Shown: positions 8,370 through 17,518 of the stretch, piece by piece
How positions within the stretch are numbered: position 1 is the stretch's first letter
Layout: each line of letters opens with the position of its first letter
Made by a program: the position numbers and the translations under genes
Source: Streptomyces sp. MA5143a
GTDB taxonomy: Bacteria > Actinomycetota > Actinomycetes > Streptomycetales > Streptomycetaceae
DNA: 64,000 bases
Direction: 5' to 3'
Assembly (NCBI RefSeq): GCF_900290235.1
Contig: NZ_OLMK01000062.1
Span: forward strand, 1 to 64,000
Notes under the pieces: generated by a model
The model's input: the letters and a program-made list of their open reading frames with translations, nothing else
Told to the model about the DNA's origin: nothing
The model's database searches: none

Positions 8370-11300
8370 GTGAGCAAGTTCGTGCGGCCGGCGGCCGAGG
8401 GTGCGGATCCGTTCGGGACGGCGCGGTTGCGGCGCGGGGTGCTGGACGCCTGGGCGACCAGCCCGGCGAGGTTCCGTGAGGACGCCAACGCCGAGGAGGA
8501 CCTCGCCCTCGGCGGGTACCGGGACCGGCTCGTCGTGGAGCTGGCGCAGAACGCCGCCGACGCCGCGGCCAGGGCCAAGGTGCCGGGACGGCTGCGGCTC
8601 ACCCTCCGCGACGGCGTTCTCGTCGCCGCCAACACCGGCGCCCCCCTCGACGCGGCCGGCGTCGAGTCGCTGTCCACGCTGCGCGCGTCCGCGAAGCGGG
8701 AGGGCCACGACCAGGCGGTCGGCCGGTTCGGTGTCGGGTTCGCCGCCGTTCTCGCCGTCACCGACGAGCCCGCCGTCGTCGGCCGGCACGGCGGTATCCG
8801 CTGGTCGCTGGCCGAGGCCCGGCTGCTCGCCGCCGACACCGCCCGGCACAGCCCCGGCCTCGGCGACGAGATCCGCCGGCGCGAGGGGCACGTACCGCTG
8901 CTGCGGCTGCCGTTCGCGGCCGAGGGGTCCGCGCCGGAGACGTACGACACCGTCGTCATCCTGCCGCTGCGCGACGCCGCTGCCGGGGATCTCGCCGAGC
9001 GGCTGCTGAACGCCGTCGACGACGCCCTGCTCCTCGCCCTGCCCGGCCTGGAGGAGGTCGTCATCGAGAACGGTGACGCTCCCGCGCGCACCGTGCGACG
9101 GCGCGAGGAGGGGGCGTACGTCGTCATCGAGGACTCGCGGGACGGGGTCACGCGCTGGCGCACGGTCGCCGAGCACGGCGCGATCGAGGCCGCGCTGCTC
9201 GCCGACCGGCCCGTGGAGGAGCGGCTGCGGCCCCACTGGTCCGTGACGTGGGCGGTCCCGACGGGGCCGGACGGAGAGCCGGTCCGGCCCCGTACCAGCC
9301 CCGTGGTGCACGCGCCGACGCCCAGCGACGAGGCCCTCGGTGTCCCCGCGCTGCTCATCGCGTCGTTCCCGCTGGACACGACCCGGCGGCACGCCGCGCC
9401 CGGTCCCCTCACCGACTTCCTCGTGCAGCGCGCGGCCGACGCGTACACCGGACTCCTCGCCGCCTGGCAGCCGGTGACCGAGCAGATCATCGGTCTCGTG
9501 CCCGGTCCGCTCGGCAAGGGAGAGCTGGACGGGGCGCTGCGCCAGGCGATCCTGGAGCGGCTGCCGCGCACCGCGTTCCTGCCGCGCGCGCTGCCGCCCG
9601 TGGAGGACGACGAGCTGCCCGAGGCGCTCCGGCCGCGGGACGCCGAGGTTGTCGAGGGCGCCGGTGCGGAGACCGTGCGGGTCCTCGCCGAGGTGCTGCC
9701 CTGTCTGCTGCCCGCCGGGCTCGAACGGCGCGCGGAGCTGCGCACGCTCGGTGTCGCGCGCCTGCCGCTGGGCGACACCATCGACCGGCTCGCCGGTCTG
9801 GAGAAGGCGCCCGACTGGTGGCGGCGGCTCTACGACAGCCTGGCGGGTGTCGACCCGGACCGCCTCTCGGGGCTTCCGGTGCCGCTCGCGGACGGGCGTA
9901 CGACGATCGGGCCGCGCCAGGTGCTGCTGCCCACCCCGGACGGCCCGCAGACGGCCCCGGAGACCCTCGCCCGGCTCGGTCTGAAGGTCGCTCACCCGGA
10001 CGCCGCGCACCCGCTCCTGGAGAAGTTGGGCGCCCTGCCCGCGACCCCGCGCGCCGTGCTCACCACCCCGCAGGTGCGGGCCGCCGTGGCCGCCTCGCTG
10101 GACGACGAGGGCATGGCGTGGGACGACGAGGACGGCCGCCCGGACGCCGACGAGCTCGCGGAGCTGGTCCTCACCCTCGTCCGTGACGCGGCCCTTGACC
10201 CCGGCGACGAGCCCTGGCTGGGCGCCCTCGCCCTGCCCGACGAGGACGGCGAACTGGCGCCCGCCGGTGAACTGGTCCTGCCCGGCAGCCCGTTCGCCCG
10301 GATCATGCGCGAGGACGAACTGGCCTTCGTGGACGCCGAGCTGGCCGAGCGCTGGGGCGAGCAGCCGCTGGCCGCGTGCGGTGTCCTCGCCGACTTCGCG
10401 CTCGTCCGCGCCACCGACGTCGTCCTCGACCCCGACGAACTGGAGCCCCGTGACGGGGACTTCGCCGAACCCGACGACGCCGGGCTGCTGGACGCCGTCG
10501 ACGTGTGGTGCGAGGACATCCTCGACCGGTTCCCGGACAGCCCCGTCCCGCCGGTCGCCACCGAGATCGTCGCCGTGCGCGACCTGGACCTCGTCGACGA
10601 GGACCGCTGGCCCGAGGCGCTCACCCTGCTCGCCCGGCCCCCGCTGCGGGACGCGCTGGTGCAGCCGGTGCGGATCCTGCTGCCCGACGGCACCCACGAG
10701 GTCGTCCGCCCGTACACGGCCTGGTGGCTGCGCGGCCACCCCGTCCTCGACGGGCGCCGCCCCGCCGGTCTCCTCGCGTCCGGCGGCGACCCGCTGCTGC
10801 GGGGCCTGTACGACGAGGCCGACGCCACCGGCTTCGACGACGAGCAGGTCCTGCGGGCGCTGGGCGTGCGCACCTCGGTCGCCGCGCTGCTCGACGAGCC
10901 GGGCGGCGCCGCCGAACTGCTGGACCGCCTGGCCGACCCGGAGCGTGAGGTGACCGCCGCGCAACTCCACGGCCTGTACGGCGCCTTGGCCGACCTCGAT
11001 CCCGAACAGGTCACGCTGCCGGACGAGTTGCGGGCCGTGGTGGACGGCGAGGTGACGGTGGTGGACGCCGCCGACGCGGTCGTCGTCGACTCGCCCGACC
11101 TGCTGCCCTTCACCTCCGGTGTGCCGCTGCTGCCCGTGCGGCCGTCCCGTGCGGCGGAGTTGGCCGAACTGTTCCAGGTGCGGCGGCTCAGCGAGTCGGT
11201 GACGGGCGAGGTGGACTCCGAGGGCGCGGAGCACGACGTACCGGAGTCGGTGCGGGTGCTGCTCGGGCCGGCCACCCCCGCGACCTATGTCGAGCACGAG

Positions 11301-11495
11301 GAACTCGTCGTCGACGGCGTCGAACTCGACTGGCGCCGCACCGGGGACGGTGTCCTGCACGCCGCGACCCTGGAGGGCGTCGCGGCCGGGCTGGCGTGGG
11401 CGGCGGGTCAGTGGCCGCGCCGTTTCGAGGTCGCGGCGCTGCTGGAGGACCCGTCCAGGACGGAGGAGTTGGCCCGCGACCGCTGGTTCGACTGA
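8370..11495 (+). CDS. Sacsin-like GHKL ATPase domain protein
   Basis: This 1041-residue soluble protein has an N-terminal Hsp90/sacsin-like (GHKL) ATPase domain: the N-box VVELAQNAADAA (about 55-66, with the Asn and Asp that bind Mg-ATP), the G1-type VAANTGAPLD (about 88-97) and the G2-type GRFGVGFAAVL (about 119-129). The rest (about 200-1041) is acidic and has no other domain I recognise. It probably works as an ATP-dependent chaperone or scaffold, judging from eukaryotic sacsin. The start is GTG at 8370 with GGAAGGTGA upstream. The protein appears intact. Confidence 0.85.
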   Translation: MSKFVRPAAEGADPFGTARLRRGVLDAWATSPARFREDANAEEDLALGGYRDRLVVELAQNAADAAARAKVPGRLRLTLRDGVLVAANTGAPLDAAGVESLSTLRASAKREGHDQAVGRFGVGFAAVLAVTDEPAVVGRHGGIRWSLAEARLLAADTARHSPGLGDEIRRREGHVPLLRLPFAAEGSAPETYDTVVILPLRDAAAGDLAERLLNAVDDALLLALPGLEEVVIENGDAPARTVRRREEGAYVVIEDSRDGVTRWRTVAEHGAIEAALLADRPVEERLRPHWSVTWAVPTGPDGEPVRPRTSPVVHAPTPSDEALGVPALLIASFPLDTTRRHAAPGPLTDFLVQRAADAYTGLLAAWQPVTEQIIGLVPGPLGKGELDGALRQAILERLPRTAFLPRALPPVEDDELPEALRPRDAEVVEGAGAETVRVLAEVLPCLLPAGLERRAELRTLGVARLPLGDTIDRLAGLEKAPDWWRRLYDSLAGVDPDRLSGLPVPLADGRTTIGPRQVLLPTPDGPQTAPETLARLGLKVAHPDAAHPLLEKLGALPATPRAVLTTPQVRAAVAASLDDEGMAWDDEDGRPDADELAELVLTLVRDAALDPGDEPWLGALALPDEDGELAPAGELVLPGSPFARIMREDELAFVDAELAERWGEQPLAACGVLADFALVRATDVVLDPDELEPRDGDFAEPDDAGLLDAVDVWCEDILDRFPDSPVPPVATEIVAVRDLDLVDEDRWPEALTLLARPPLRDALVQPVRILLPDGTHEVVRPYTAWWLRGHPVLDGRRPAGLLASGGDPLLRGLYDEADATGFDDEQVLRALGVRTSVAALLDEPGGAAELLDRLADPEREVTAAQLHGLYGALADLDPEQVTLPDELRAVVDGEVTVVDAADAVVVDSPDLLPFTSGVPLLPVRPSRAAELAELFQVRRLSESVTGEVDSEGAEHDVPESVRVLLGPATPATYVEHEELVVDGVELDWRRTGDGVLHAATLEGVAAGLAWAAGQWPRRFEVAALLEDPSRTEELARDRWFD

Positions 11496-11497
11496 CC

Positions 11498-11512
11498 GGG
11501 CCGGGGCGGCCC
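11498..11512 (+). terminator. Short GC-rich hairpin after the ATPase gene
   Basis: The stem is GGGCCG/CGGCCC with a 3-nt loop, starting 2 nt after the stop codon. There is no T-run. The remaining spacer to 11780 shows no gene. Confidence 0.4.
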
Positions 11513-11780
11513 GTCGGGTCCGTCCCGGTTGTCACGCCTTGGTGCCCCTCTGGTCGGGGATGCGGATGTGACGTGCGCGACATCTCCGAAAGTCATTCGC
11601 ATCTCGTACAACCATTCGCCACACTCATGGATCTGATCACCCGAGCCGACCGGCTTCCCGGTGAGCCCCTGGGGTCCCCTGAACCCCCGGCGCCTCCCGA
11701 AGCCCTCGGGCTCTCAGACCGACAAACGGATCTCGTGCGACATTGAGCTGCCGCGGGGTCCCTTCCACGTGGGGAATACA

Positions 11781-12557
11781 TTGCACAAGCGTGCCACTCT
11801 GGGTGTCATCACCGGCGCCCTGGCCCTGACCGCCTTCGTCGCCCCGGCCGCACAGGCCGACGAGAAGGTCGGCAACGTCAAGGTCTCCAACTTCGTCATC
11901 AACGGCGGCAAGCCCGTCGTCGTCGGCGCCACGGGCAAGAAGACGGTCAAGCTGTCCTTCTCCGTCACCGACAACTCCGGTGCGTGGCGTGCCGCCGCGC
12001 AGCTGTACCACGGCGGGAGCCTGGAGACCGCGGACAGCGCGGCGGCTTCCGGCAGCACCTGGATCAAGTGCAAGAAGGTCAGCTCCACGAAGTCGACCTG
12101 CTCGGCGAACTACACCTTCAAGGCCGGCGCCAACGCGGTCAACAAGGTCGCCGGCACCTGGAAGACCTGGGTGATCGCCCAGGCCAAGGACACCAACTTC
12201 ATCCAGAAGGACAACGCGAAGTCCTTCAAGGTGCAGCGTGCCACGCAGCTCCAGGGCGCGGACGTCGCCCCGGAGCCGGTCGCCAAGGGTGAGACGGTCA
12301 CCGTCACCAGCAAGCTGACCCGCGCCAACTGGGACGCCGGCACGAACGCCGCGTACGGCAACCAGTCGGTGACGCTTCAGTTCAAGGCTGCGGGCGCGTC
12401 CGCCTACAAGAACGTCAAGACGGTCAAGACGTCCGCCACGGGCGACCTGTCCACCACCGTCAAGGCGTCCGTCGACGGCACGTACCGCTACGTCTTCGCG
12501 GGCAGCTCGGGCACGGCGGCGGCGACGGCCGTGGGCGACACGCTCGACGTGAAGTAA
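11781..12557 (+). CDS. Secreted protein of unknown function
   Basis: This 258-residue protein begins with a Sec signal peptide (LHKRATLGVITGALALTAF, cleavage after AAQA at about residue 29). The mature part is Lys/Thr/Val-rich with two repeated beta-type segments: VVVGATGKKTVKLSFSVTDN (about 47-66) and, in the C-terminal half, a region beginning GETVTVTSKL. This suggests Ig-like or calcium-binding-like beta domains. The single Cys pair (WIKCKKVSSTKSTCS) may form a disulfide. I place the start at TTG 11781 with GGGGA 5 nt upstream; GTG at 11769 is also possible. Streptomyces genomes carry many such secreted proteins of unknown role. Confidence 0.75.
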   Translation: MHKRATLGVITGALALTAFVAPAAQADEKVGNVKVSNFVINGGKPVVVGATGKKTVKLSFSVTDNSGAWRAAAQLYHGGSLETADSAAASGSTWIKCKKVSSTKSTCSANYTFKAGANAVNKVAGTWKTWVIAQAKDTNFIQKDNAKSFKVQRATQLQGADVAPEPVAKGETVTVTSKLTRANWDAGTNAAYGNQSVTLQFKAAGASAYKNVKTVKTSATGDLSTTVKASVDGTYRYVFAGSSGTAAATAVGDTLDVK

Positions 12558-12609
12558 GCAGCAGGAAACCGCCGCCGCACGGTCAGCGGTGACAGGCCCC
12601 CGGAAACGG

Positions 12610-12664
12610 AGCCCCCGAACGGCCGGCGAACCCGCCGACCGTGGAGGGCTCCGCTCCGGGGGCT
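12610..12664. terminator. Bidirectional terminator between convergent genes
   Basis: The outer stem AGCCCCCG/CGGGGGCT (8 bp) encloses smaller stems, including a GGC...GCC pairing near the centre. It lies between the stop of the secreted-protein gene (12557) and the stop of ctpE (12684) and can serve both strands. Confidence 0.6.
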
Positions 12665-12683
12665 TCGTCACGCGGGGCCCGTG

Positions 12684-15083
12684 CTACGCGGGGAAGCGGT
12701 GGTCCACCCAGCGCCACAGGAACTCCAGGACCGCCGCCGCACCCGCCGCGATCGCGACCGCCGTCCACGGCATCGTCGTCCCCACCAGGCGCAGCGCGAA
12801 GAAGTCCTGGAGCGAGGGGACGACCAGGACCAGGAGGAAGGCGCCGCCCATCGCCGCCACCAGGCCGAGGCGCCACCAGGTGTAGGGGCGGGCGATGATC
12901 GCCAGCACCCACATGGAGATCAGGAAGAGGGTCAGCGTAGCCGCGCTCGTCTCCGCCTCCAACGAGCCCTCACCCGTGTAGTGGTGACGGGCGATCAGAT
13001 ACATGGCGAACGTGGCCAGTGCCGCCAGCACACCGCCGGGGATGGCGTAGCGCATGACGCGGCGGACGAAGTGGGGTCGCGCGCGCTCCTTGTTGGGGGC
13101 GAGCGCCAGGAAGAACGCCGGGACGCCGATCGTCAGCGTGGACAGCAGGGTGAGGTGGCGGGGCAGGAAGGGGTACTCCACCTGCCAGCACGCCACCAGG
13201 ACGGCCAGGAGCACCGAGTACACCGTCTTCACCAGGAACAGGGTCGCGACCCGCGTGATGTTGCCGATCACCCGGCGGCCCTCCGCCACCACCGACGGCA
13301 GCGTGGCGAAGCTGTTGTTCAGCAGCACGATCTGGGCCACCGCCCGTGTCGCCTCCGAGCCCGAGCCCATCGACACCCCGATGTCGGCGTCCTTGAGGGC
13401 CAGCACGTCGTTCACCCCGTCGCCGGTCATCGCGACCGTGTGGCCGCGGGACTGGAGGGCGCCCACCATGTCCCGCTTCTGCTGCGGGGTGACCCGGCCG
13501 AAGACGGTGCCCGACTCCAGCGCCTCACCCATCTCGTCCCGCCCGGCCGGGAGGCGCCGCGCGTCGACGACCTCTCCCGTCAGGCCCAGCTTCCCGGCCA
13601 CCGCCCCGACCGACACCGCGTTGTCACCGGAGACGACCTTCGCCCGGACGTTCTGCTCGTCGAAGTAGCGCAGGGTGTCGGCGGCGTCCGGGCGCAGCCG
13701 CTGTTCGAGGACGACCAGGGCCGTGGGGCGGGCGTCCCGCGCCACCTCCGGGTCGTCGAGTTCGCGGGTCACCCGTACCAGCAGCAGGACCCGCAGCCCC
13801 TGCTCGTTCAGCCGTTCGGTCTCGGTGAGGGCCGGGTCGTCGTCGGGGAGGAGGACGTCGGGCGCGCCGAGCAGCCAGGCGCTGGACTGGCCGTCGCCCT
13901 CGCTGAAACGCGCGCCGCTGTACTTGCGGGCGGAGGAAAAAGGCAGCGCCTCGGTGCAGCGCCAGTCCTCGCTGTCCGGACAGGCGTCGATGATGGCCTT
14001 CAGGGAGGCGTTCGGGCGGGGGTCGGACTCGCCGAGCGCGCCGAGCACCTTACGGACGTACGCCTCGTCGCTGCCGTTCAGCGGCCGCAGCCCGGTGACG
14101 TCCATGCCGCCCTCGGTCAGCGTGCCCGTCTTGTCGAGGCACACGGTGTCGACGCGGGCGAGGCCCTCGATGGCCGGCAGCTCCTGGACCAGGCACTGTT
14201 TGCGGCCGAGGCGGATCACCCCGATCGCGAAGGCGACGGAGGTGAGGAGGACCAGCCCCTCGGGGACCATCGGGACGATGCCGCCGACCGTCCGGGCGAC
14301 GGAGTTCCTGAAGCCGTTCTCCTTCACCACCAGCTGGCTGATGATCAGGCCGATCGCGGTCGGGACCATCATCCACGTCACGTACTTGAGGATCGTGGAG
14401 ATACCGGAGCGCAGCTCCGAGTGGACGAGGGTGAAGCGGCTCGCCTCCTCCGCCAGCTGCGCCGCGTACGCCTCGCGGCCCACCTTCGTCGCGGTGAACG
14501 CCCCGCCGCCCGCGACCACGAAGCTGCCGGACATCACCGGGTCGCCGGGGTGTTTGACGACCGGGTCGGCCTCTCCGGTGAGCAGCGACTCGTCGATCTC
14601 CAGGCTGTCCGTCTCGACGCACGCCCCGTCCACGACGATCTTGTCGCCGGGGCCGATCTCGATCAGGTCCCCGAGGACGATCTCGGAGGTGCCGACCACC
14701 GCCGCGACCCCGTCCCGGCGCACCGTCGGCTTCGCCTCGCCGATCACCGCGAGCGAGTCCAGGGTCTTCTTCGCCCGCCACTCCTGGACGATGCCGATGC
14801 CGGTGTTGGCGAGGATCACGAAGCCGAACAGGCTGTCCTGGATCGGTGCGACGAACAGCATGATCAGCCAGAGGACGCCGATGATCGCGTTGAACCGGGT
14901 GAAGACGTTCGCGCGGACGATGTCCACCAGGGAGCGGCTGCTCCGTACGGGGACGTCGTTCACCTCGCCGCGGGCCACTCGCTCGGCCACCTCGGCGGCG
15001 GTCAGGCCGCGCGCCCGCCCCGTGGCCGGGGCGGTGGTGGGGTGCACAGGATCGAGGCCGGTGCCCGCGTCGATGTGCGTCAT
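12684..15083 (-). CDS. ctpE: CtpE-type P-type cation ATPase
   Basis: This is a 799-residue P-type ATPase. Landmarks are the actuator loop IDESLLTGEADPV (about 165-177), the membrane metal-path helix with GIVPMVPEGLVLLTS, the phosphorylation site CLDKTGTLTEGG (about 318-329), the hinge MTGDGVNDVLALKDADIGV (about 527-545) and paired C-terminal helices. It matches the mycobacterial CtpE subgroup closely from memory (IVRANVFTRFNAIIGVL, LVQELPAIEGLARVDTV). CtpE has been linked to Ca2+ uptake; cation specificity here is inferred. A TACCGT box ends 7 nt before the ATG (15096-15091), suggesting a leaderless transcript. Its neighbour on the same strand is DUF2530, as in other actinobacteria. Confidence 0.93.
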   Translation of the reverse strand: MTHIDAGTGLDPVHPTTAPATGRARGLTAAEVAERVARGEVNDVPVRSSRSLVDIVRANVFTRFNAIIGVLWLIMLFVAPIQDSLFGFVILANTGIGIVQEWRAKKTLDSLAVIGEAKPTVRRDGVAAVVGTSEIVLGDLIEIGPGDKIVVDGACVETDSLEIDESLLTGEADPVVKHPGDPVMSGSFVVAGGGAFTATKVGREAYAAQLAEEASRFTLVHSELRSGISTILKYVTWMMVPTAIGLIISQLVVKENGFRNSVARTVGGIVPMVPEGLVLLTSVAFAIGVIRLGRKQCLVQELPAIEGLARVDTVCLDKTGTLTEGGMDVTGLRPLNGSDEAYVRKVLGALGESDPRPNASLKAIIDACPDSEDWRCTEALPFSSARKYSGARFSEGDGQSSAWLLGAPDVLLPDDDPALTETERLNEQGLRVLLLVRVTRELDDPEVARDARPTALVVLEQRLRPDAADTLRYFDEQNVRAKVVSGDNAVSVGAVAGKLGLTGEVVDARRLPAGRDEMGEALESGTVFGRVTPQQKRDMVGALQSRGHTVAMTGDGVNDVLALKDADIGVSMGSGSEATRAVAQIVLLNNSFATLPSVVAEGRRVIGNITRVATLFLVKTVYSVLLAVLVACWQVEYPFLPRHLTLLSTLTIGVPAFFLALAPNKERARPHFVRRVMRYAIPGGVLAALATFAMYLIARHHYTGEGSLEAETSAATLTLFLISMWVLAIIARPYTWWRLGLVAAMGGAFLLVLVVPSLQDFFALRLVGTTMPWTAVAIAAGAAAVLEFLWRWVDHRFPA

Positions 15084-15198
15084 GCCTTCGACGGTACGTG
15101 CGGAGTGGGGAGTTCACCCGCCGAGTGCGCCGAAGTCCGACCAGGGGAGGAGGGGCGGGGGCGGGCCTGGTTCCGAGGTCGTACGGGCCCGTGAAACC

Positions 15199-15555
15199 TC
15201 AGGGCGTCTCCGACTCCACCGGCTTCGAGCGCCCGGACTCGGCCGTCGTCCCGTCCGCGGGGGTACCGGCGGCGGACCGCGCGTCCGCCTCCGCGTCCGT
15301 GCCGGCCTGGCGGGCCGCGTCCCTCTTGATCGCCGTGTCGCGCTTCTTGACGTACCAGATGCCGATCAGGCCGAGGCCGGCGCCCGCGAGGCAGGTCCAC
15401 ACCCACCAGGTGTGGCCGTGGTCCTCGTACCACCCGTAGAACGGGAGCTGGACGACGAAGAGGACGAACCACAGGATCGTGCCGCCGATGATGGTCGGCA
15501 CCACGGGGCCCTCCAGGGGCTCCGGCGCCTCGTGCTTGGGGGTCCACTTCGCCAT
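15199..15555 (-). CDS. DUF2530 membrane protein
   Basis: This 118-residue protein has two membrane helices (about 19-38 and 53-70, VVPTIIGGTILWFVLFVVQL and TCLAGAGLGLIGIWYV) and a hydrophilic charged tail. It belongs to the actinobacterial DUF2530 family of unknown function. I moved the start to the ATG at 15555 (MAKWTPKHE) rather than the upstream in-frame codon at 15561, because a TAAGCT box (15567-15562) lies exactly 6 nt before it and would overlap the longer version. Confidence 0.85.
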   Translation of the reverse strand: MAKWTPKHEAPEPLEGPVVPTIIGGTILWFVLFVVQLPFYGWYEDHGHTWWVWTCLAGAGLGLIGIWYVKKRDTAIKRDAARQAGTDAEADARSAAGTPADGTTAESGRSKPVESETP

Positions 15556-15561
15556 GGGCAC

Positions 15562-15744
15562 AGCTTACGAGTACACCCGGAGCGGCCCCTCCTGGCCTCG
15601 GAGAACCGCAGCGCCACACGGGTCTACGCGCGGAGATGGAGTTAGCGGCACTATATGTTCATACTGAAACGGTTTCTGATTGACCACTTCTGTTCGTAGA
15701 AAACTCCAACAGACGGGGGAACCTGTTGGGGATTGAGGTTCCGT
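15562..15744 (+). other. AT-rich promoter/leader of the purine permease
   Basis: The segment 15640-15715 is strikingly AT-rich for this chromosome. It contains TTGACC (15680-15685), a candidate -35 hexamer. No convincing -10 at 17-18 nt and no riboswitch fold could be identified by eye. The minus-strand TAAGCT box of the DUF2530 gene also lies here (15562-15567). Confidence 0.35.
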
Positions 15745-17151
15745 ATGTCCCCGCAGGGCACTCTCGACCGTTACTTCAGGATCTCGGAGCGCGGCAGCAC
15801 GCTGTCGCGCGAGGTCCGGGGCGGCTTCGCCACCTTCTTCGCGATGGCGTACATCATCGTGCTGAACCCGATCATCCTGAGCAGCGCGAAGGACATGTAC
15901 GGGCATCAGCTGGACTACGGCCAGCTGGTCACCGCGACCGCGCTCACCGCAGCGTTCACCACGCTCCTGATGGGTGTCATCGGCAATGTGCCGATCGCGC
16001 TGGCGGCGGGCCTCGGCGTGAACACGGTCGTCGCGCTCCAGCTCGCGCCGCGCATGTCGTGGCCGGACGCGATGGGCATGGTCGTCCTCGCCGGTTTCGT
16101 GGTGATGCTGCTGGTGGCGACGGGGCTGCGGGAGCGCGTCATGAACGCCGTGCCGCTGGGTCTGCGCAAGGGCATCTCCATCGGTATCGGTCTGTTCATC
16201 ATGCTGATCGGGCTCGTGGACTCCGGCTTCGTCACCCGTATCCCGGATGTCGCCAAGACCACCGTGCCGCTCCAGCTGGGCGCGACCGGTCACCTCGACG
16301 GGTGGCCCGTCCTCGTCTTCGTGCTCGGCGCGCTGCTGACGCTGGCGCTGATCGTGCGCAAGGTGCCGGGCGCCATCCTCATCTCGATCGTCACCATGAC
16401 CCTGCTCGCCGTGATCATCGAGGCGATCGCCAAGCTGCCCGCCGGCTCCTGGGGCCTCACCACCCCGAAGTGGCCGGGCAACCCGGTCGCCGGCCCCGAC
16501 TTCGGGCTGCTCGGCGAGGTCAGCCTCTTCGGCGGCTTCGGCAAGGTCGGGATGCTGACCGGCGTCCTCTTCGTCTTCACCGTGCTGCTGTCGTGCTTCT
16601 TCGACGCGATGGGCACGATCATGGGTGTCGGCGACGAGGCCAAGCTGACCGACGCGGACGGCCAGATGCCCGGCATCAACAAGGTCCTGTTCGTCGACGG
16701 CATCGCGGTCGCCGCCGGCGGCGCCAGCTCCTCCTCGGCCACGACCTGCTTCGTGGAGTCCACGGCCGGTGTCGGTGAGGGCGCGCGCACCGGCTTCGCG
16801 AACGTCGTCACCGGTGCCCTCTTCGGGCTCGCGCTGTTCCTGACGCCGGTCGCCACCATGGTGCCGTCCCAGGCGGCGACGCCCGCGCTGCTCGCGGTCG
16901 GCTTCCTGATCCTCGCGGGCTCGGTCCGGGAGATCGACTGGGCCGACTACACGATCGCGGTCCCGGCCTTCGTGACGATGGTGATGATGCCGTTCACCTA
17001 CTCGATCACCAACGGCATCGGCATGGGCTTCATCACCTTCGTCGTCCTGCGCCTCGCCGTCGGCCGCGGACGGGACGTCCCGGTCCCGATGTACGTGGTG
17101 GCGGCGGTCTTCGGCTTCTACTACCTGATGCCGGCGCTGGGCCTCACCTGA
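15745..17151 (+). CDS. NCS2 (AzgA-type) purine permease
   Basis: This 468-residue membrane protein has about 13 hydrophobic segments. It matches the AzgA-like guanine/hypoxanthine/adenine branch of NCS2 permeases: a GGFATFFAMAYIIVLNP start, AAGLGVNTVVALQ (about 92-104), SCFFDAMGTIMGVG, and GGASSSSATTCFVESTAGVG (about 328-347), which is the substrate-binding loop. The start is ATG 15745 with GGGGA about 11 nt upstream; TTG at 15733 is a less likely start. It imports purine bases with protons. It stands alone and converges on the RHH gene; GGGTCACGTGACCC (17169-17182) is a palindrome in the short gap. Confidence 0.88.
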   Translation: MSPQGTLDRYFRISERGSTLSREVRGGFATFFAMAYIIVLNPIILSSAKDMYGHQLDYGQLVTATALTAAFTTLLMGVIGNVPIALAAGLGVNTVVALQLAPRMSWPDAMGMVVLAGFVVMLLVATGLRERVMNAVPLGLRKGISIGIGLFIMLIGLVDSGFVTRIPDVAKTTVPLQLGATGHLDGWPVLVFVLGALLTLALIVRKVPGAILISIVTMTLLAVIIEAIAKLPAGSWGLTTPKWPGNPVAGPDFGLLGEVSLFGGFGKVGMLTGVLFVFTVLLSCFFDAMGTIMGVGDEAKLTDADGQMPGINKVLFVDGIAVAAGGASSSSATTCFVESTAGVGEGARTGFANVVTGALFGLALFLTPVATMVPSQAATPALLAVGFLILAGSVREIDWADYTIAVPAFVTMVMMPFTYSITNGIGMGFITFVVLRLAVGRGRDVPVPMYVVAAVFGFYYLMPALGLT

Positions 17152-17188
17152 TCCCGTGGGCCATCGGTGGGTCACGTGACCCCATGGA

Positions 17189-17371
17189 TCACGTGACCCC
17201 GTAGAACTTCTCGGTCTCCTCGACGGCGGTCTGGAAGCGCTGGTCGAAGTCGTCCCGCATGAGCGTCCCGATGACGTAGTCCTGGACGCTCATCCCCCTT
17301 TTCGCCGCGTGGTCCCGGAGCCGGTCGAGCAGTTCCCGGTCTATCCGCAGGCTGAGCACAGTGGTCCCCAT
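17189..17371 (-). CDS. Ribbon-helix-helix DNA-binding protein
   Basis: A 60-residue protein (MGTTVLSLRIDRELLDRLRD, then RGMSVQDYVIGTLMRDDFDQRF). The first strand and two helices fit a ribbon-helix-helix (Arc/MetJ/CopG) dimer. No toxin gene is adjacent, so I do not call it an antitoxin. A longer frame from GTG 17428 exists, but a TAATAC box at 17423-17418 on the minus strand lies inside that extension and would place the transcription start downstream of it, favouring the ATG at 17371. Confidence 0.75.
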   Translation of the reverse strand: MGTTVLSLRIDRELLDRLRDHAAKRGMSVQDYVIGTLMRDDFDQRFQTAVEETEKFYGVT

Positions 17372-17417
17372 GTGTACGAGGGTCAGGCGCGTTCCGGGCC
17401 GCCGTGCGGCGTTCTCC

Positions 17418-17440
17418 GTATTAGTCACTCGTTTGAGTGA
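17418..17440 (-). promoter_or_regulatory. Promoter and operator of the RHH gene
   Basis: On the minus strand TAATAC (17423-17418) is a near-consensus -10 element about 47 nt before the ATG. Directly upstream, TCACTC-GTTT-GAGTGA (17425-17440) is an inverted repeat lying over the -10/-35 region, a natural place for autoregulation by the RHH protein. Confidence 0.5.
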
Positions 17441-17485
17441 GAGGAGTGGTGGGACTCACGACCGTGGTTGTGGAGCTCCGGTGGT

Positions 17486-17518
17486 CTTTAGCGAGAGTAA
17501 TGAGTTAAGCTAAAGAAC
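17486..17518 (+). promoter_or_regulatory. Leaderless promoter and MarR-type operator
   Basis: CTTTAGC (17486-17492) and GCTAAAG (17509-17515) form a perfect 7-bp inverted repeat with a 16-nt spacer. The TAAGCT box (17506-17511) ends exactly 7 nt before the ATG at 17519. No ribosome-binding site is present, so transcription probably starts at the ATG. Binding of the MarR product to the repeat would cover the -10. Confidence 0.6.

Noticed and set aside
7911-11360. 1149-codon open frame antisense to the sacsin-like ATPase gene
   Set aside because: It is a GC-bias shadow. The plus-strand frame has GHKL motifs and a Shine-Dalgarno; the antisense protein is low-complexity Gly/Arg/Gln without any motif.
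12681-15194. Long plus-strand frame over ctpE
   Set aside because: Shadow of the P-type ATPase; composition is His/Arg/Asp-rich and motif-free.
15562-15744. Purine riboswitch before the purine permease
   Set aside because: No pairing pattern or conserved junction residues of a purine aptamer could be seen; AT-richness alone is not evidence.
17189-17371. Toxin-antitoxin module
   Set aside because: The ribbon-helix-helix gene stands alone; the neighbouring frames are a permease and a MarR regulator, not toxins.
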